NCBI GenBank assembly: GCA_050116575.1
Contig: JASFOJ010000001.1
Span: 48,981 to 112,980 of the forward strand
Reading direction: 5' to 3'
From: JAKEGK01 sp050116575
Lineage (GTDB): Bacteria; Pseudomonadota; Gammaproteobacteria; SZUA-152
Length of the DNA stretch: 64,000 bases
Made by a program: the position numbers and the translations under genes. Positions 7,876 to 16,780 of the stretch are shown here, one piece after another (the first letter of the stretch is position 1; each line of letters opens with the position of its first letter). Under the pieces are notes generated by a model. It saw only the letters and a program-made list of their open reading frames with translations, was not told where the DNA came from and made no database searches.

Positions 7876-9753
7876 TCAGGTATTAAAGTCATCGACCTTG
7901 TGGCCGGCCATGGCGGACTGGATGCTTTCATTCATACGCCGGGCGGCAAACTCGGTACTGACCTGGTTCAAATCCTCGATGGCATTTTTAATGGCAAGGT
8001 GGTCCGTACCCTGGGCAACATCTTTGAGCAGCTGCAATTTCTCCTGCAGTTGTTCCCGTTCCGTTTGCGAGAGCAAGCGTTCACCGTCTTTTGCCAGTGC
8101 GCCATCAAGCGCCAAAATCACCCGTTCGGCTTCGATTTGTTGTTCACGCAAAGCCCGCGCGGCAACATCCTGCTGCGCATGGGACATGGAATCTTTCAGC
8201 ATGGTTTCAATTTCGGTGTCCGACAAACCGTAGGAGGGTTTAACCTGGATACTACTTTCCACGCCGGTGGTTTGCTCCCTCGCGCTCACGGACAACAAGC
8301 CATCGGCATCAACCTGAAAGGTCACCCGAATCCGCGCCGCTCCCGCCACCATGGGCGGAATACCGTGAAGTTCGAAACGCGCCAACGAACGGCAATCCGA
8401 CACCAATTCCCGTTCCCCCTGCACCACGTGAATAGACATGGCGGTCTGGCCGTCCTTGAAGGTGGTAAATTCCTGGGCCCGGGCCACCGGTATGGTGGTA
8501 TTGCGGGGAATAACTTTTTCCGCCAGCCCGCCCATGGTTTCAATACCCAGCGACAGGGGAATAACATCGAGCAACAGCACCTCGTCTTCGGCCTTGTTGC
8601 CCGCCAGCACGTCAGCCTGAATGGCCGCGCCGATGGCAACCACTTTGTCCGGGTCTATATCCACCAGGGGTTCGCATTGAAAAAAATCGCGGACTTTGTC
8701 CCTCACCCGCGGCACCCGGGTGGATCCACCCACCATAACCACGTCTTCAATGTCCGCCGCGCTGATGCCAGCGTCACGCAATGCCCGTTTACAGGGCAAC
8801 AGGGTTTTGTCGATCAGCGGATCAATCAATTCATTGAACGTTGCCCGGCTCAGTTCACCGCGCCACTGCAAACCGGCACCGTCGTCGATGACGATTTCGG
8901 TACTGTCGGCCCGTGTTAACGCTTCCTTGGCAGCACAGGCTTTATCCAGGAGCTGGCGCGCCAGCGACTGATTACGGTTATCGTCGATACCGGCCTGCCG
9001 CTTGATCCAGCCGGCAATCACCAGGTCAAAATCATCCCCACCCAGGGAAGCATTACCCGCGGTGGACATGACCTCGAACACGCCCCGGTTCAGGCGCAAC
9101 ACCGATACGTCGAACGTACCACCGCCCAGGTCATACACCACATGCACACCTTCGGCCTTTTTATCCAGGCCATAGGCAACCGCCGCGGCGGTGGGTTCGT
9201 TCAACAGGCGCAGCACGTTGAGATCCGCCAGTTTGGCGGCATCCTTGGTGGCCTGGCGTTGGGCGTCATCAAAGTAGGCGGGCACCGTAATTACCACGCC
9301 GGTCAGTTCCCCACCCAGCGCCTGTTGCGCGCGCGACTTTAATTGTTTGAGAATCTCGGCAGATACTTCCACGGCACTTACCGGGCCGGCAACGGTCTTG
9401 ATGCGCGGCACTGACGAATCCGTGGCTTCAAAATTATATTGCACGTCGCCGCTGCTGACCTGAATGTCATCAACGCCGCGGCCCATAAACCGCTTAACAG
9501 AACTGATGGTATTAAATGGATCCTGGCTGGCGCCGGTTTTGGCGGCACGGCCAACCATCGGCTCGCCTTGCTCCAGGTAACGAACCACGGATGGCAGCAG
9601 GTAATCCCCGTTCTCATCCTCCAGCGTTACCGCTTTGCCGCTGCGTACCGTGGCCACCAGTGAATTGGTAGTCCCTAAATCGATACCCGCCGCCAGGCGG
9701 TGCTGATGGGGTGAGGCGGATTTACCCGGTTCACTGATTTGTAACAGAGCCAT
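7876..9753 (-). CDS. hscA: Fe-S assembly chaperone HscA (Hsp70 family)
   Basis: Specialised Hsp70 that drives cluster transfer from IscU; its target is the LPPVK motif of IscU, which is present in the IscU of this window. The ATPase domain (about 1-395) starts with GIDLGTTNSLVATV and contains VYDLGGGTFDVSVL and VMVGGSTRVPRVR. The substrate-binding domain follows from about 400 (LLLDVIPLSLGIETMGG). At 625 aa it is of usual HscA length and shorter than DnaK. It lies between hscB and fdx. No clear ribosome-binding site precedes the ATG. Confidence 0.97.
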   Translation of the reverse strand: MALLQISEPGKSASPHQHRLAAGIDLGTTNSLVATVRSGKAVTLEDENGDYLLPSVVRYLEQGEPMVGRAAKTGASQDPFNTISSVKRFMGRGVDDIQVSSGDVQYNFEATDSSVPRIKTVAGPVSAVEVSAEILKQLKSRAQQALGGELTGVVITVPAYFDDAQRQATKDAAKLADLNVLRLLNEPTAAAVAYGLDKKAEGVHVVYDLGGGTFDVSVLRLNRGVFEVMSTAGNASLGGDDFDLVIAGWIKRQAGIDDNRNQSLARQLLDKACAAKEALTRADSTEIVIDDGAGLQWRGELSRATFNELIDPLIDKTLLPCKRALRDAGISAADIEDVVMVGGSTRVPRVRDKVRDFFQCEPLVDIDPDKVVAIGAAIQADVLAGNKAEDEVLLLDVIPLSLGIETMGGLAEKVIPRNTTIPVARAQEFTTFKDGQTAMSIHVVQGERELVSDCRSLARFELHGIPPMVAGAARIRVTFQVDADGLLSVSAREQTTGVESSIQVKPSYGLSDTEIETMLKDSMSHAQQDVAARALREQQIEAERVILALDGALAKDGERLLSQTEREQLQEKLQLLKDVAQGTDHLAIKNAIEDLNQVSTEFAARRMNESIQSAMAGHKVDDFNT

Positions 9754-9948
9754 GCGTTTGTATTTTGAAAAACTTATTTACGAGAAAATTAAATCCGAAC
9801 CCTCATTGGAGGGGCGTGTTGTTATACGTATCCGCAATTTTATACGATTATACGGTTTACGGCTATGCCCGGGATCCGGCAACAAAGGTTTACGGCCTTC
9901 ATTCAACTGTACCGCATAGCATATATCTGCTGTTTGCAGCCACGGCAG

Positions 9949-10500
9949 TTATAAGATCTGCTCTTCCAGCGATTCCACTTCCTGGCGCAGCTTAACCAGA
10001 AATTGCATACGCCGCACGTAGTCGCTGACCTGTTGCGGCGCCTGATCATCTTCGTTGGCGAACAGAGTGGATATCGCCGCATTATATTCATCGAGCGCGC
10101 GTTCGATCTCGTGGGATACATCCATCAGTATGGCGGTATCATTATTGGTACGTACCTGTTCCAGTTCTTCCCGTAACTGCATTTGTTGCATCAGAAATTC
10201 CGAATCCATGGACGTACCGGCATCCGCGGACAAATCGACACCTCTGCGTTTAAGCATATATGTCGCGCGTTCAAGGGGATTTTTTAATGTCTGGTAGGCC
10301 TCATTAATAAGTGCCGACTGTTGGACGGACAACCGGCGTTCCTGGGCCGACGCGCTGGCGAACTTGTCGGGGTGCACCGCGTTTTGAAGATCGCGATAGC
10401 GGCTGGACAAATCAGCCAGATCAAGGTCATAGGATTCCTGCAAACCGAACAAACTAAAATAATCCTGTGTTAAATCTGCCGTAACCAAAGTAGACTCCAT
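9949..10500 (-). CDS. hscB: Fe-S assembly co-chaperone HscB (J-domain protein)
   Basis: J-domain co-chaperone that brings IscU to HscA and stimulates its ATPase. The N-terminal J domain reads DYFSLFGLQESYDLD, then the HPD tripeptide in QNAVHPDKFASASAQERR. The C-terminal three-helix IscU-binding domain carries LEQVRTNNDTAILMDVSHEIE. The frame stays open 16 codons further upstream to a TTG at 10548. The ATG at 10500 (MESTLVTADLTQDYF) gives the family N-terminus and is preferred. About 195 bp separate it from hscA. Confidence 0.94.
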   Translation of the reverse strand: MESTLVTADLTQDYFSLFGLQESYDLDLADLSSRYRDLQNAVHPDKFASASAQERRLSVQQSALINEAYQTLKNPLERATYMLKRRGVDLSADAGTSMDSEFLMQQMQLREELEQVRTNNDTAILMDVSHEIERALDEYNAAISTLFANEDDQAPQQVSDYVRRMQFLVKLRQEVESLEEQIL

Positions 10501-10781
10501 TATCGAATTATTTCGCCAGCGCCCCAGGGCTGCGTCCGGTAACAACACAATTGTTTGCTCATAGTGGCAGTATGTCAGGACAGACAGAGTGAATAAAATT
10601 TATTGACCTGCACTAATTTGTTGTAATTTTATCAAACGAAACGCATTCAACGGTTCCGGTCAGGCATCATTACCGTTAGCAGTTGGCGTTAGTACAAAGC
10701 GGTCGTGTTAAATGTTAGTGTCAAACGTTGGTGATTAGCGCCAATTGTTGCAGCCGTTACAGTGTAGCGCTGTGGAAAATA

Positions 10782-11105
10782 TCAGACAGTAAAACTTTCA
10801 CCACAACCACATTCACCCTTGACGTTGGGATTGTTGAATTTGAAGCCTTCATTCAGCCCTTCGCGTGTATAGTCCAGTTCGGTCCCATCCAGATATACCA
10901 GGCTTTTGGGATCGATAACCACCTTGACGCCGCGGTCTTCAAACACCGTGTCATCGGGATTGATTTCATCGGCGAATTCCAGGACATAAGCCATCCCCGA
11001 ACAGCCTGTGGTCTTAACGCCCAAACGCAAACCTACGCCTTTACCCCGGTTATCCAGGAAATCCTGCACGTGTTTTGCAGCGGCTTCTGTTAACGATATA
11101 CTCAT
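10782..11105 (-). CDS. iscA: Iron-sulfur cluster assembly protein IscA
   Basis: A-type Fe-S carrier of 107 aa that passes clusters to apo-proteins. The three conserved cysteines are present: one in KTTGCSGMAYVLEF and two in the C-terminal GECGCGESFTV. This is the E. coli IscA arrangement (C35, C99, C101). It lies between iscU and hscB in the standard isc order. Confidence 0.96.
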   Translation of the reverse strand: MSISLTEAAAKHVQDFLDNRGKGVGLRLGVKTTGCSGMAYVLEFADEINPDDTVFEDRGVKVVIDPKSLVYLDGTELDYTREGLNEGFKFNNPNVKGECGCGESFTV

Positions 11106-11181
11106 GATTTACAACTTCTCTTTGTCTCACCAATCTATTAATACTTCTAATACTTCATAGTCAGTCTGGTACGACCGGTTA

Positions 11182-11565
11182 TCAATCCTGTTGCTTGGCC
11201 TTGTAGTTTTCAATGGCGGACTTAATGGCGTCCTCCGCCAGTACCGAACAATGGACCTTAACCGGCGGCAATGCCAGTTCTTCGGCAATTTGTGAATTGC
11301 GGATCTCGGCGGCCTGCTCCAGGGTTTTACCTTTCACCCACTCGGTCAACAGCGAACTGGAGGCGATCGCCGAACCACAACCGTAGGTCTTGAAACACGC
11401 CTGCTCGATGACGCCGTTGTCATCCACCTTGATTTGCAGGCGCATGACATCACCGCAGGCCGGCGCGCCCACCATGCCGGTACCCACAGACGCATCGTCT
11501 TTATCCAGGGTGCCCACATTGCGTGGATTATTGTAGTGGTCCAATACCTTGTCGCTGTAAGCCAT
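11182..11565 (-). CDS. iscU: Fe-S cluster scaffold protein IscU
   Basis: Scaffold on which [2Fe-2S] clusters are built from IscS sulfur. Counting from the chosen ATG, the three ligand cysteines fall at 37 (GAPACGD), 63 (KTYGCGSAIA) and 106 (VKVHCSVLAE), as in E. coli. The HscA recognition motif LPPVK precedes C106. The length is 127 aa. The frame extends three codons further to a TTG, but that sits only about 2 nt from the AAGGT ribosome-binding site, so the ATG at 11565 (MAYSDKVLDHY) is preferred. Confidence 0.97.
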   Translation of the reverse strand: MAYSDKVLDHYNNPRNVGTLDKDDASVGTGMVGAPACGDVMRLQIKVDDNGVIEQACFKTYGCGSAIASSSLLTEWVKGKTLEQAAEIRNSQIAEELALPPVKVHCSVLAEDAIKSAIENYKAKQQD

Positions 11566-11594
11566 AACGTTCAAATACCTTCAATAACAACTTC

Positions 11595-11627
11595 GATAAC
11601 TTTGAGATAACTTTGAGATAACTTTGA
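11595..11627. repeat. 11-bp direct repeat, three perfect tandem copies
   Basis: GATAACTTTGA is repeated three times without interruption on the plus strand in the iscS-iscU intergenic gap. In the isc mRNA this reads as three copies of UCAAAGUUAUC just upstream of iscU. The origin is probably slippage; a role in spacing or translation is possible but not shown. Confidence 0.85.
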
Positions 11628-11748
11628 TTAATTTAACGCTATCACTGAGATAGCTTTTAATTCTATCTTTCTCTGACTTTCGAAAACTCTTTTATATATT
11701 ATTAGACAATGATTCCGCAGCTTTGATTCGCCACCGTAACCTTTAATC

Positions 11749-12963
11749 CTAGTGTTCCGCCCATTGTACCTTTGACAAATCAACGCCTTCTTTATACATA
11801 TCCCACAGTGGAGAAAGTTCGCGCAACTTGGCAATGGCCTTGTGCACCAGATCGATGGCGTAGTCGATATTCTCGTCTGTTGTAAACCGGCCGATACTGA
11901 AACGAATGGAACTGTGCGCCAGTTCATCGTTGCGACCCAGGGCGCGCAGAACGTAGGAAGGCTCCAGACTGGACGATGTACACGCCGAACCGGACGATAC
12001 CGCGATTCCCTTCAATGCCATGATCAGGGATTCGCCTTCCACAAAGTTGAAACTGATATTTAAAATATTCGGCACCTGATGCTCAAGATCACCATTCAGG
12101 TACACTTCTTCGATATCCTGGAGACTGTTATAGAGCTTGTCGCGCAATTGTGTAATACGGCGGTTGTCGTCCTGCATTTGCTCTTTGGCAATACGGAACG
12201 CTTCGCCCATGCCGACAATCTGGTGGGTTGGCAGCGTGCCGGAACGCATGCCGCGTTCATGGCCACCACCGTGCATCTGCGCTTCCAGCCGCACACGGGG
12301 CTTGCGCCGTACATACAAAGCACCAATACCCTTGGGACCGTAAATCTTATGGCCCGAAAAGGACATCAGGTCCACTTTCATGGCCTCCAAATCGATAGGC
12401 ACCTTGCCGGCGCTTTGGGCGGCATCAACGTGAAAAATAATACCCTTTTCCCGGGTGATATCACCAATGGCGGCAATATCCTGGATAACACCGATTTCAT
12501 TGTTCACGTGCATGATGGATACCACAATGGTGTCATCACGTAATGCCGCTTTCAGTTTGTTCAGATCAATCCGTCCGTTAGGTTCCGTATCCAGATAGGT
12601 CACTTCAAAACCTTCCCGTTCCAATTGACGGCAGGTATCCAAAACCGCTTTGTGCTCGGTTTTGCTCGTGACAATATGCTTGCCCTTTTTCTGGTAAAAA
12701 TGCGCAGCGCCTTTAATCGCAAGGTTGTCCGATTCTGTCGCCCCGGAGGTAAAAATAATCTCCTTCGAATTGGCGTTGACCAGATCTGCAATTTGCTGGC
12801 GGGCATTTTCCACGGCTTCTTCCGCATGCCAGCCAAAAGCATGGGAACGCGATGCCGGATTACCAAACTCACCCTCTGGGGTTAGAAACTGCATCATCTT
12901 TTCCGCCACCCGCGGATCAACCGGTGTGGTTGCGGCATAGTCCATATAAATGGGATGACTCAT
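11749..12963 (-). CDS. iscS: Cysteine desulfurase IscS
   Basis: PLP-dependent enzyme that removes sulfur from L-cysteine to give a persulfide used for Fe-S clusters and thiolated tRNAs. At 404 aa it equals E. coli IscS in length. The PLP lysine lies in SFSGHKIYGPKGIGAL. The catalytic cysteine loop is SSGSACTSSSLEPSYVLRAL. The N-terminus IYMDYAATTPVDPRV and the C-terminus DLSKVQWAEH are those of the housekeeping group I enzyme. It lies downstream of iscR and upstream of iscU; about 180 bp separate iscS and iscU. Confidence 0.98.
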   Translation of the reverse strand: MSHPIYMDYAATTPVDPRVAEKMMQFLTPEGEFGNPASRSHAFGWHAEEAVENARQQIADLVNANSKEIIFTSGATESDNLAIKGAAHFYQKKGKHIVTSKTEHKAVLDTCRQLEREGFEVTYLDTEPNGRIDLNKLKAALRDDTIVVSIMHVNNEIGVIQDIAAIGDITREKGIIFHVDAAQSAGKVPIDLEAMKVDLMSFSGHKIYGPKGIGALYVRRKPRVRLEAQMHGGGHERGMRSGTLPTHQIVGMGEAFRIAKEQMQDDNRRITQLRDKLYNSLQDIEEVYLNGDLEHQVPNILNISFNFVEGESLIMALKGIAVSSGSACTSSSLEPSYVLRALGRNDELAHSSIRFSIGRFTTDENIDYAIDLVHKAIAKLRELSPLWDMYKEGVDLSKVQWAEH

Positions 12964-13112
12964 TACTGCTTATGCTCCGCTCGTTTGTTGTGTTTTTAAC
13001 TGTATTCGTATTCAACTGAAATACGCATTAAATTAAATAAGTGCGTTTTCTTTCAGTTGGTGCCTAATATTACCGAACCACATCCGGCTGGCGCCTGCCC
13101 TCGCACAATCGC

Positions 13113-13205
13113 GGGGCAAACAAGTGCCCCACACCATCATTCGCTAGCTATAGCACTATAAATAAGGGCAAACTCGCCAATATTAAAGCCACACATTAAT
13201 ATGGC
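13113..13205 (-). promoter_or_regulatory. Two stem-loops in the iscR-iscS intergenic region
   Basis: The 300-bp gap between iscR and iscS has no gene. It holds two inverted repeats: GGGGCA / TGCCCC at 13113-13130 with a 6-nt loop, and an AT-rich near-perfect pair at 13176-13205 with arms of about 10 bp. In E. coli this leader folds and protects the iscR part of the message while RyhB directs decay of iscSUA. A similar role here is only inference; no T-tract makes either a clear terminator. Confidence 0.4.
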
Positions 13206-13263
13206 AGACTTAATCGTTTATTAAGTTTTCATTCATGCCGCGGGTTGCACGGCACGGGCGGCG

Positions 13264-13737
13264 TCACTGGACGACGATCGAAGAACGGCTTTCCTGTTCC
13301 TGCCTCTCATCCTGACGTGCCGCGACGTTTTGAACGTTACGCTTTTCAACCAATTGCCCCAGGCTGATGCCATTGAGGAAGTCGTAAAGCTGTTCGCTGA
13401 GGTCCGTCCACAGTTGATGCGTTAAACATTCTTCGCCGTTTTGACAGTTGCCCTGTCCACCGCAACGGGTCGCGTCCACCTTTTCGTCCACCGCCGCAAT
13501 AACTTCCGCCACGTTGATTTGGGTGGCCTCGCGACTTAAGCGGTAACCACCGCCGGGACCGCGGGCACTGGCGACCAGATCGCGTTTCCGAAGCTTTGAA
13601 AACAATTGTTCCAGATAGGAGAGCGAAATGCCTTGCCGTTGTGATATATCCGCCAGTGTAATAGGGCCTTTGGTGGCGTGAACCGCAAGATCTAACATTG
13701 CTGTAACCGCGTAGCGGCCTTTCGTTGTCAGTCTCAT
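13264..13737 (-). CDS. iscR: Fe-S cluster-sensing transcriptional regulator IscR
   Basis: Rrf2-family winged-helix repressor of the isc operon that is active on type-1 sites when it holds a [2Fe-2S] cluster. The HTH is in ITLADISQRQGISLSYLEQL and the wing in ARGPGGGYRLSR. Cluster ligands C92, C98 and C104 plus H107 lie at the E. coli positions (RCGGQGNCQNGEECLTHQLW). The length is 157 aa. The ribosome-binding site AAGGG precedes the ATG. Upstream are two type-1 operator-like sites, so autoregulation is expected. Confidence 0.96.
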   Translation of the reverse strand: MRLTTKGRYAVTAMLDLAVHATKGPITLADISQRQGISLSYLEQLFSKLRKRDLVASARGPGGGYRLSREATQINVAEVIAAVDEKVDATRCGGQGNCQNGEECLTHQLWTDLSEQLYDFLNGISLGQLVEKRNVQNVAARQDERQEQESRSSIVVQ

Positions 13738-13845
13738 AGCATAACCCTTTGATTAAATTAAATAAACAGCAGATTTCGCAAGATATACAGAATCCACCGC
13801 CGTTTTGTGTATTTACAGAATATCCCTTAACAAAATACTGTTAAT

Positions 13846-13874
13846 AGTATTGATATCCCGACCAATTTTGTCAA
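13846..13874 (-). promoter_or_regulatory. Probable sigma-70 promoter of the isc operon
   Basis: On the minus strand TTGACA (13869-13874) is followed after exactly 17 bp by AATACT (13846-13851). The -35 box lies inside the IscR-like site at 13854-13878, the arrangement expected for a promoter repressed by IscR. A second TTGACA lies in the upstream site and could drive a second start. Confidence 0.6.
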
Positions 13875-13878
13875 GTAT
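13854..13878 (-). promoter_or_regulatory. IscR type-1 operator, proximal
   Basis: This 25-bp stretch fits the type-1 IscR consensus core YYGACYRWWWYNGTCRRS. The plus strand shows CCCGAC, then CAATTTT, then GTCAAG with a flanking TAT. It overlaps the predicted iscR promoter. The consensus is that of E. coli IscR; binding here is inferred. Confidence 0.65.
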
Positions 13879-13896
13879 TGATAACCCTAGTATGTA

Positions 13897-13921
13897 TATC
13901 CTGACTATTTTTGTCAAGTAT
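13897..13921 (-). promoter_or_regulatory. IscR type-1 operator, distal
   Basis: A second copy of the same motif lies 43 bp upstream of the proximal one (CCTGAC, TATTTTT, GTCAAG), sharing the TTGTCAAGTAT half exactly. It overlaps the last codons of cysE. Paired type-1 sites are also found at the E. coli iscR promoter. Confidence 0.65.
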
Positions 13922-14729
13922 TAGGCGGCTTCGAACGGTCATCCGGTTGTGTAGTTTCATCCAGTTTCTCCTCTGCCAGGGGACCGATCTCGCAGGGGCC
14001 AAGTTCAGGCAGATCGATCTCCTTAAATTCCACGTTCAGGCTTTTAAGGGCCGCGCACATTTTTTCCACTCGCTCATCAAGGGCATGGGAGTGGTCCAGA
14101 ATACAATTGATGGCATGGGCGACGGGGTCCGGCGCATCACGGGTGACGCCATAAGCGTCGAAACCCATTTTCTCCGCCATGGCATGGCGTTGTTTTTCCC
14201 GTTCTTCCGATTGCGAAGGAACACTGACCGCACGCCCCGGTACACCAACCACGGTCGCCGCTGCCGGTACGTCTTTGACCACAACCGCATTGGACCCGAT
14301 GCGTGCCCCATCGCCGATCTTAATGGGACCGAGGACCTTGGCCCCGGCACCCACCACCACGTCGTTACCCAGGGTGGGATGGCGTTTGCCTTTTTGCCAG
14401 CTGGTCCCCCCCAGCGTCACGCCATGATAAAGCGTACAGTCGTCACCGATTTCGGCGGTTTCACCGATAACTACCCCCATGCCATGATCGATAAAAAACC
14501 GCCGCCCGATTACCGCACCAGGATGAATTTCGATACCGGTAATCCAACGAGCGAGAGTGGACAGAAAACGCGCCAGCCATTTTAACCCGGCATTCCAGAG
14601 TTTATGACTGAACCGGTGCACCAGTACCGCGTGCACACCGGGATAGGTACTTAATACTTCAAAAAACGTCCGTGCAGCGGGATCGCGGTCAAAAACACAC
14701 TCGACGTCTTCTTTTAAATGATCAAACAT
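13914..14729 (-). CDS. cysE: Serine O-acetyltransferase
   Basis: First step of cysteine synthesis: acetyl-CoA plus L-serine gives O-acetylserine. It has an N-terminal helical domain and a left-handed beta-helix of hexapeptide repeats (about 65-175) with IDHGMGVVIGETAEIGDDC, YHGVTLGGTSWQKGKRHP and GARIGSNAVVVKDVPA. At 271 aa it is closer to the EpsC/NifP type than to the enteric CysE. AGGGA precedes the ATG. It is next to iscR on the same strand, linking cysteine supply with the cysteine desulfurase, a common gammaproteobacterial placement. Confidence 0.95.
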   Translation of the reverse strand: MFDHLKEDVECVFDRDPAARTFFEVLSTYPGVHAVLVHRFSHKLWNAGLKWLARFLSTLARWITGIEIHPGAVIGRRFFIDHGMGVVIGETAEIGDDCTLYHGVTLGGTSWQKGKRHPTLGNDVVVGAGAKVLGPIKIGDGARIGSNAVVVKDVPAAATVVGVPGRAVSVPSQSEEREKQRHAMAEKMGFDAYGVTRDAPDPVAHAINCILDHSHALDERVEKMCAALKSLNVEFKEIDLPELGPCEIGPLAEEKLDETTQPDDRSKPPNT

Positions 14730-14847
14730 GAATTTCCCTGTGGTTTACATTGGCAGTAGCCCTGACAAACAGTATAACCCTATTAATACATTCCGTTTTT
14801 CGCTTTCTGTGCCGGTTGCGGTTTGTGCGCCCTGCGAGACGGCGGCA

Positions 14848-15627
14848 TCAGCCACGATACTGTTTCTGAATAGTGGTCAATATGCCGCGCAGGATATTCA
14901 GTTCCACGCGATCGGGCCGGGCCCGATTAAACAGGCGGCGCAGGCGGCGTAGCATTTTTCGGGGATGTTCAGTCTGCAAAAATCCGATGTCGGCCAGTGT
15001 CTCGTTTAAATGCTGGTAAAAACGTTCCATGTCTTCGGCATCGGCGAACGGTTCACCGTCCAGGGACAGCCCCGGTTCCGCCACCGGGGCTGGCGCTGAG
15101 GTATGTGTATCCCGTTGGTCCTGCTGCAAATACCAGTACTGGTGGATTTCATAGGCAATGATCTGCGCCGCAGCGGCAATATTCAGGGAGCTATACGCCG
15201 GGTTACTGGGTATCCATAGCAGATAGTGACAACGTTCCAGCTCATCGTTGGTAAGACCGGAATGTTCTCGGCCAAACACCACGGCAATCCGGCTATTGGA
15301 AGGCTGGGCATAGAGCTGTTGCACAAACTCCCGCGGTTCCACCAGGGGCCACGACAACCGTCGCAACCGTGCGCTGGCACCGAATACCAGATCACAGCCC
15401 GCCAATGCCTCCTCCAGGGTGTCGCAAACCCGCGCGTTGGCGAGCACGTCATCGGCGCCCGATGCCCTGGCGGTGGCCTGCGAATCGGGAAAATGCACCG
15501 GATCCACCAGTACCAATTGATCCAGGCGCATGTTTTTCATGGCTCGCGACACCGCCCCGATATTTCCAGGGTGAGAGGTATTGACCATGACGAAACGGAT
15601 GTTGGGTATTGGCAGTGTTGTTGTCAT
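14848..15627 (-). CDS. trmJ: tRNA (cytidine/uridine-2'-O-)-methyltransferase TrmJ
   Basis: SPOUT-class methyltransferase that modifies position 32 of certain tRNAs. The SAM-binding trefoil-knot region reads VVFGREHSGLTNDELE, then LLWIPSNPAYSSLNIAAAAQ. The N-terminal RFVMVNTSHPGNIGAVSRAM is typical. The frame stays open 17 codons upstream to a TTG (15678). The ATG at 15627 gives the family N-terminus MTTTLPIPNIRF and is preferred, for 259 aa. It is divergent from suhB; trmJ/suhB divergence next to cysE-iscR is common in gammaproteobacteria. Confidence 0.94.
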   Translation of the reverse strand: MTTTLPIPNIRFVMVNTSHPGNIGAVSRAMKNMRLDQLVLVDPVHFPDSQATARASGADDVLANARVCDTLEEALAGCDLVFGASARLRRLSWPLVEPREFVQQLYAQPSNSRIAVVFGREHSGLTNDELERCHYLLWIPSNPAYSSLNIAAAAQIIAYEIHQYWYLQQDQRDTHTSAPAPVAEPGLSLDGEPFADAEDMERFYQHLNETLADIGFLQTEHPRKMLRRLRRLFNRARPDRVELNILRGILTTIQKQYRG

Positions 15628-15893
15628 TGTTACTCGACGAGTTGCTCTATATCCCGTCATCGGGATGGCGGCGCGCAATGGATTTGTTTTATCGATATAC
15701 GTTGCATGGATACTGTTTCATGGATACTCATGAATACTTAAGCCAGGCCCTATTTCAGCCAAATCGGAGCCAGACACGAAACCCGTTGCTTGCGGCGCGG
15801 GTTTATTCGCATTTTTTCAGTAAATTTGCTACATTGCACGCGCACATTGTAACCGAATCCCTGATCTTTCATAAGCTAAACAGTAGCGAATCC

Positions 15894-16691
15894 ATGCATC
15901 CCATACTCAACATTGCAGTAAGGGCGGCCCGCAATGCGGGTAATATCGTAGTCCGCGCCATGGACCATATCGATCGCCTCAATATTAAAACCAAATCCGA
16001 AAACGATTTCGTCACCGAAGTCGATAAAGCCGCGGAACAGGAAATTATCCGCACCATTCGCAAAGCCTATCCCGATCACGCCATCATGGCCGAAGAAAGC
16101 GGCACCCAGGAAGGAAATGACTATTTGTGGATTATTGATCCGCTTGATGGTACTACCAATTATCTGCACGGTTTTCCACAGTTTGCCATTTCCATCGCCC
16201 TGCAACACAAACAGGTGCTGGAGCAGGCCGTGGTTTACGATCCGTTGCGGCAGGAGCTGTTCACCGCTTCCCGTGGCCGCGGCGCACAGCTTAATGATCG
16301 CCGTATCCGCGTGACGTCGCGGTCCAGTCTGGACGGCGCCCTGCTCGGCACGGGCTTCCCGTTTAAACAACAGCAGCATCTGGATGCCTATCTCGAAACC
16401 TTCAAGGCGCTGTTTCCCATGACGGCCGGCATTCGCCGGGCAGGTGCCGCCGCCCTCGACCTTGCCTATGTGGCTTGCGGCCGGCTGGATGGTTTCTGGG
16501 AGCTGGGACTGAAGCCCTGGGACATAGCGGCGGGGGTGTTATTGATTGAAGAGGCTGGCGGTTTCGTCAACGATTTTGCCGGCGAAAAAAATTACCTGCA
16601 AACCGGCAATCTGGTAGCCGCCAATCCCCGTCTATTAAAACCAATGCTTGCCAAGATCCAGCCCCATTTGACGCCGGATTTAGCAAAATAA
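15894..16691 (+). CDS. suhB: Inositol-1-monophosphatase / rRNA-maturation factor SuhB
   Basis: Mg-dependent phosphatase of the inositol monophosphatase family, which in E. coli also acts in the rRNA antitermination complex. Metal-binding motifs are IMAEESGTQEG, WIIDPLDGTTNYLHGFPQFA and the C-terminal WELGLKPWDIAAGVLLIEEAGG. The frame is open far upstream (to 15609), but the family starts at the ATG at 15894 (MHPILNIAVRAARNAG), giving 265 aa. It is divergent from trmJ. Confidence 0.95.
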   Translation: MHPILNIAVRAARNAGNIVVRAMDHIDRLNIKTKSENDFVTEVDKAAEQEIIRTIRKAYPDHAIMAEESGTQEGNDYLWIIDPLDGTTNYLHGFPQFAISIALQHKQVLEQAVVYDPLRQELFTASRGRGAQLNDRRIRVTSRSSLDGALLGTGFPFKQQQHLDAYLETFKALFPMTAGIRRAGAAALDLAYVACGRLDGFWELGLKPWDIAAGVLLIEEAGGFVNDFAGEKNYLQTGNLVAANPRLLKPMLAKIQPHLTPDLAK

Positions 16692-16780
16692 TAGATATAT
16701 CAATAAGTTAGTATCGCTTAAGAAATCAGCAACCGGGCCGATCCTTAGAGATAGGTCGTTACGGTGTTGGTGGTGAGATT

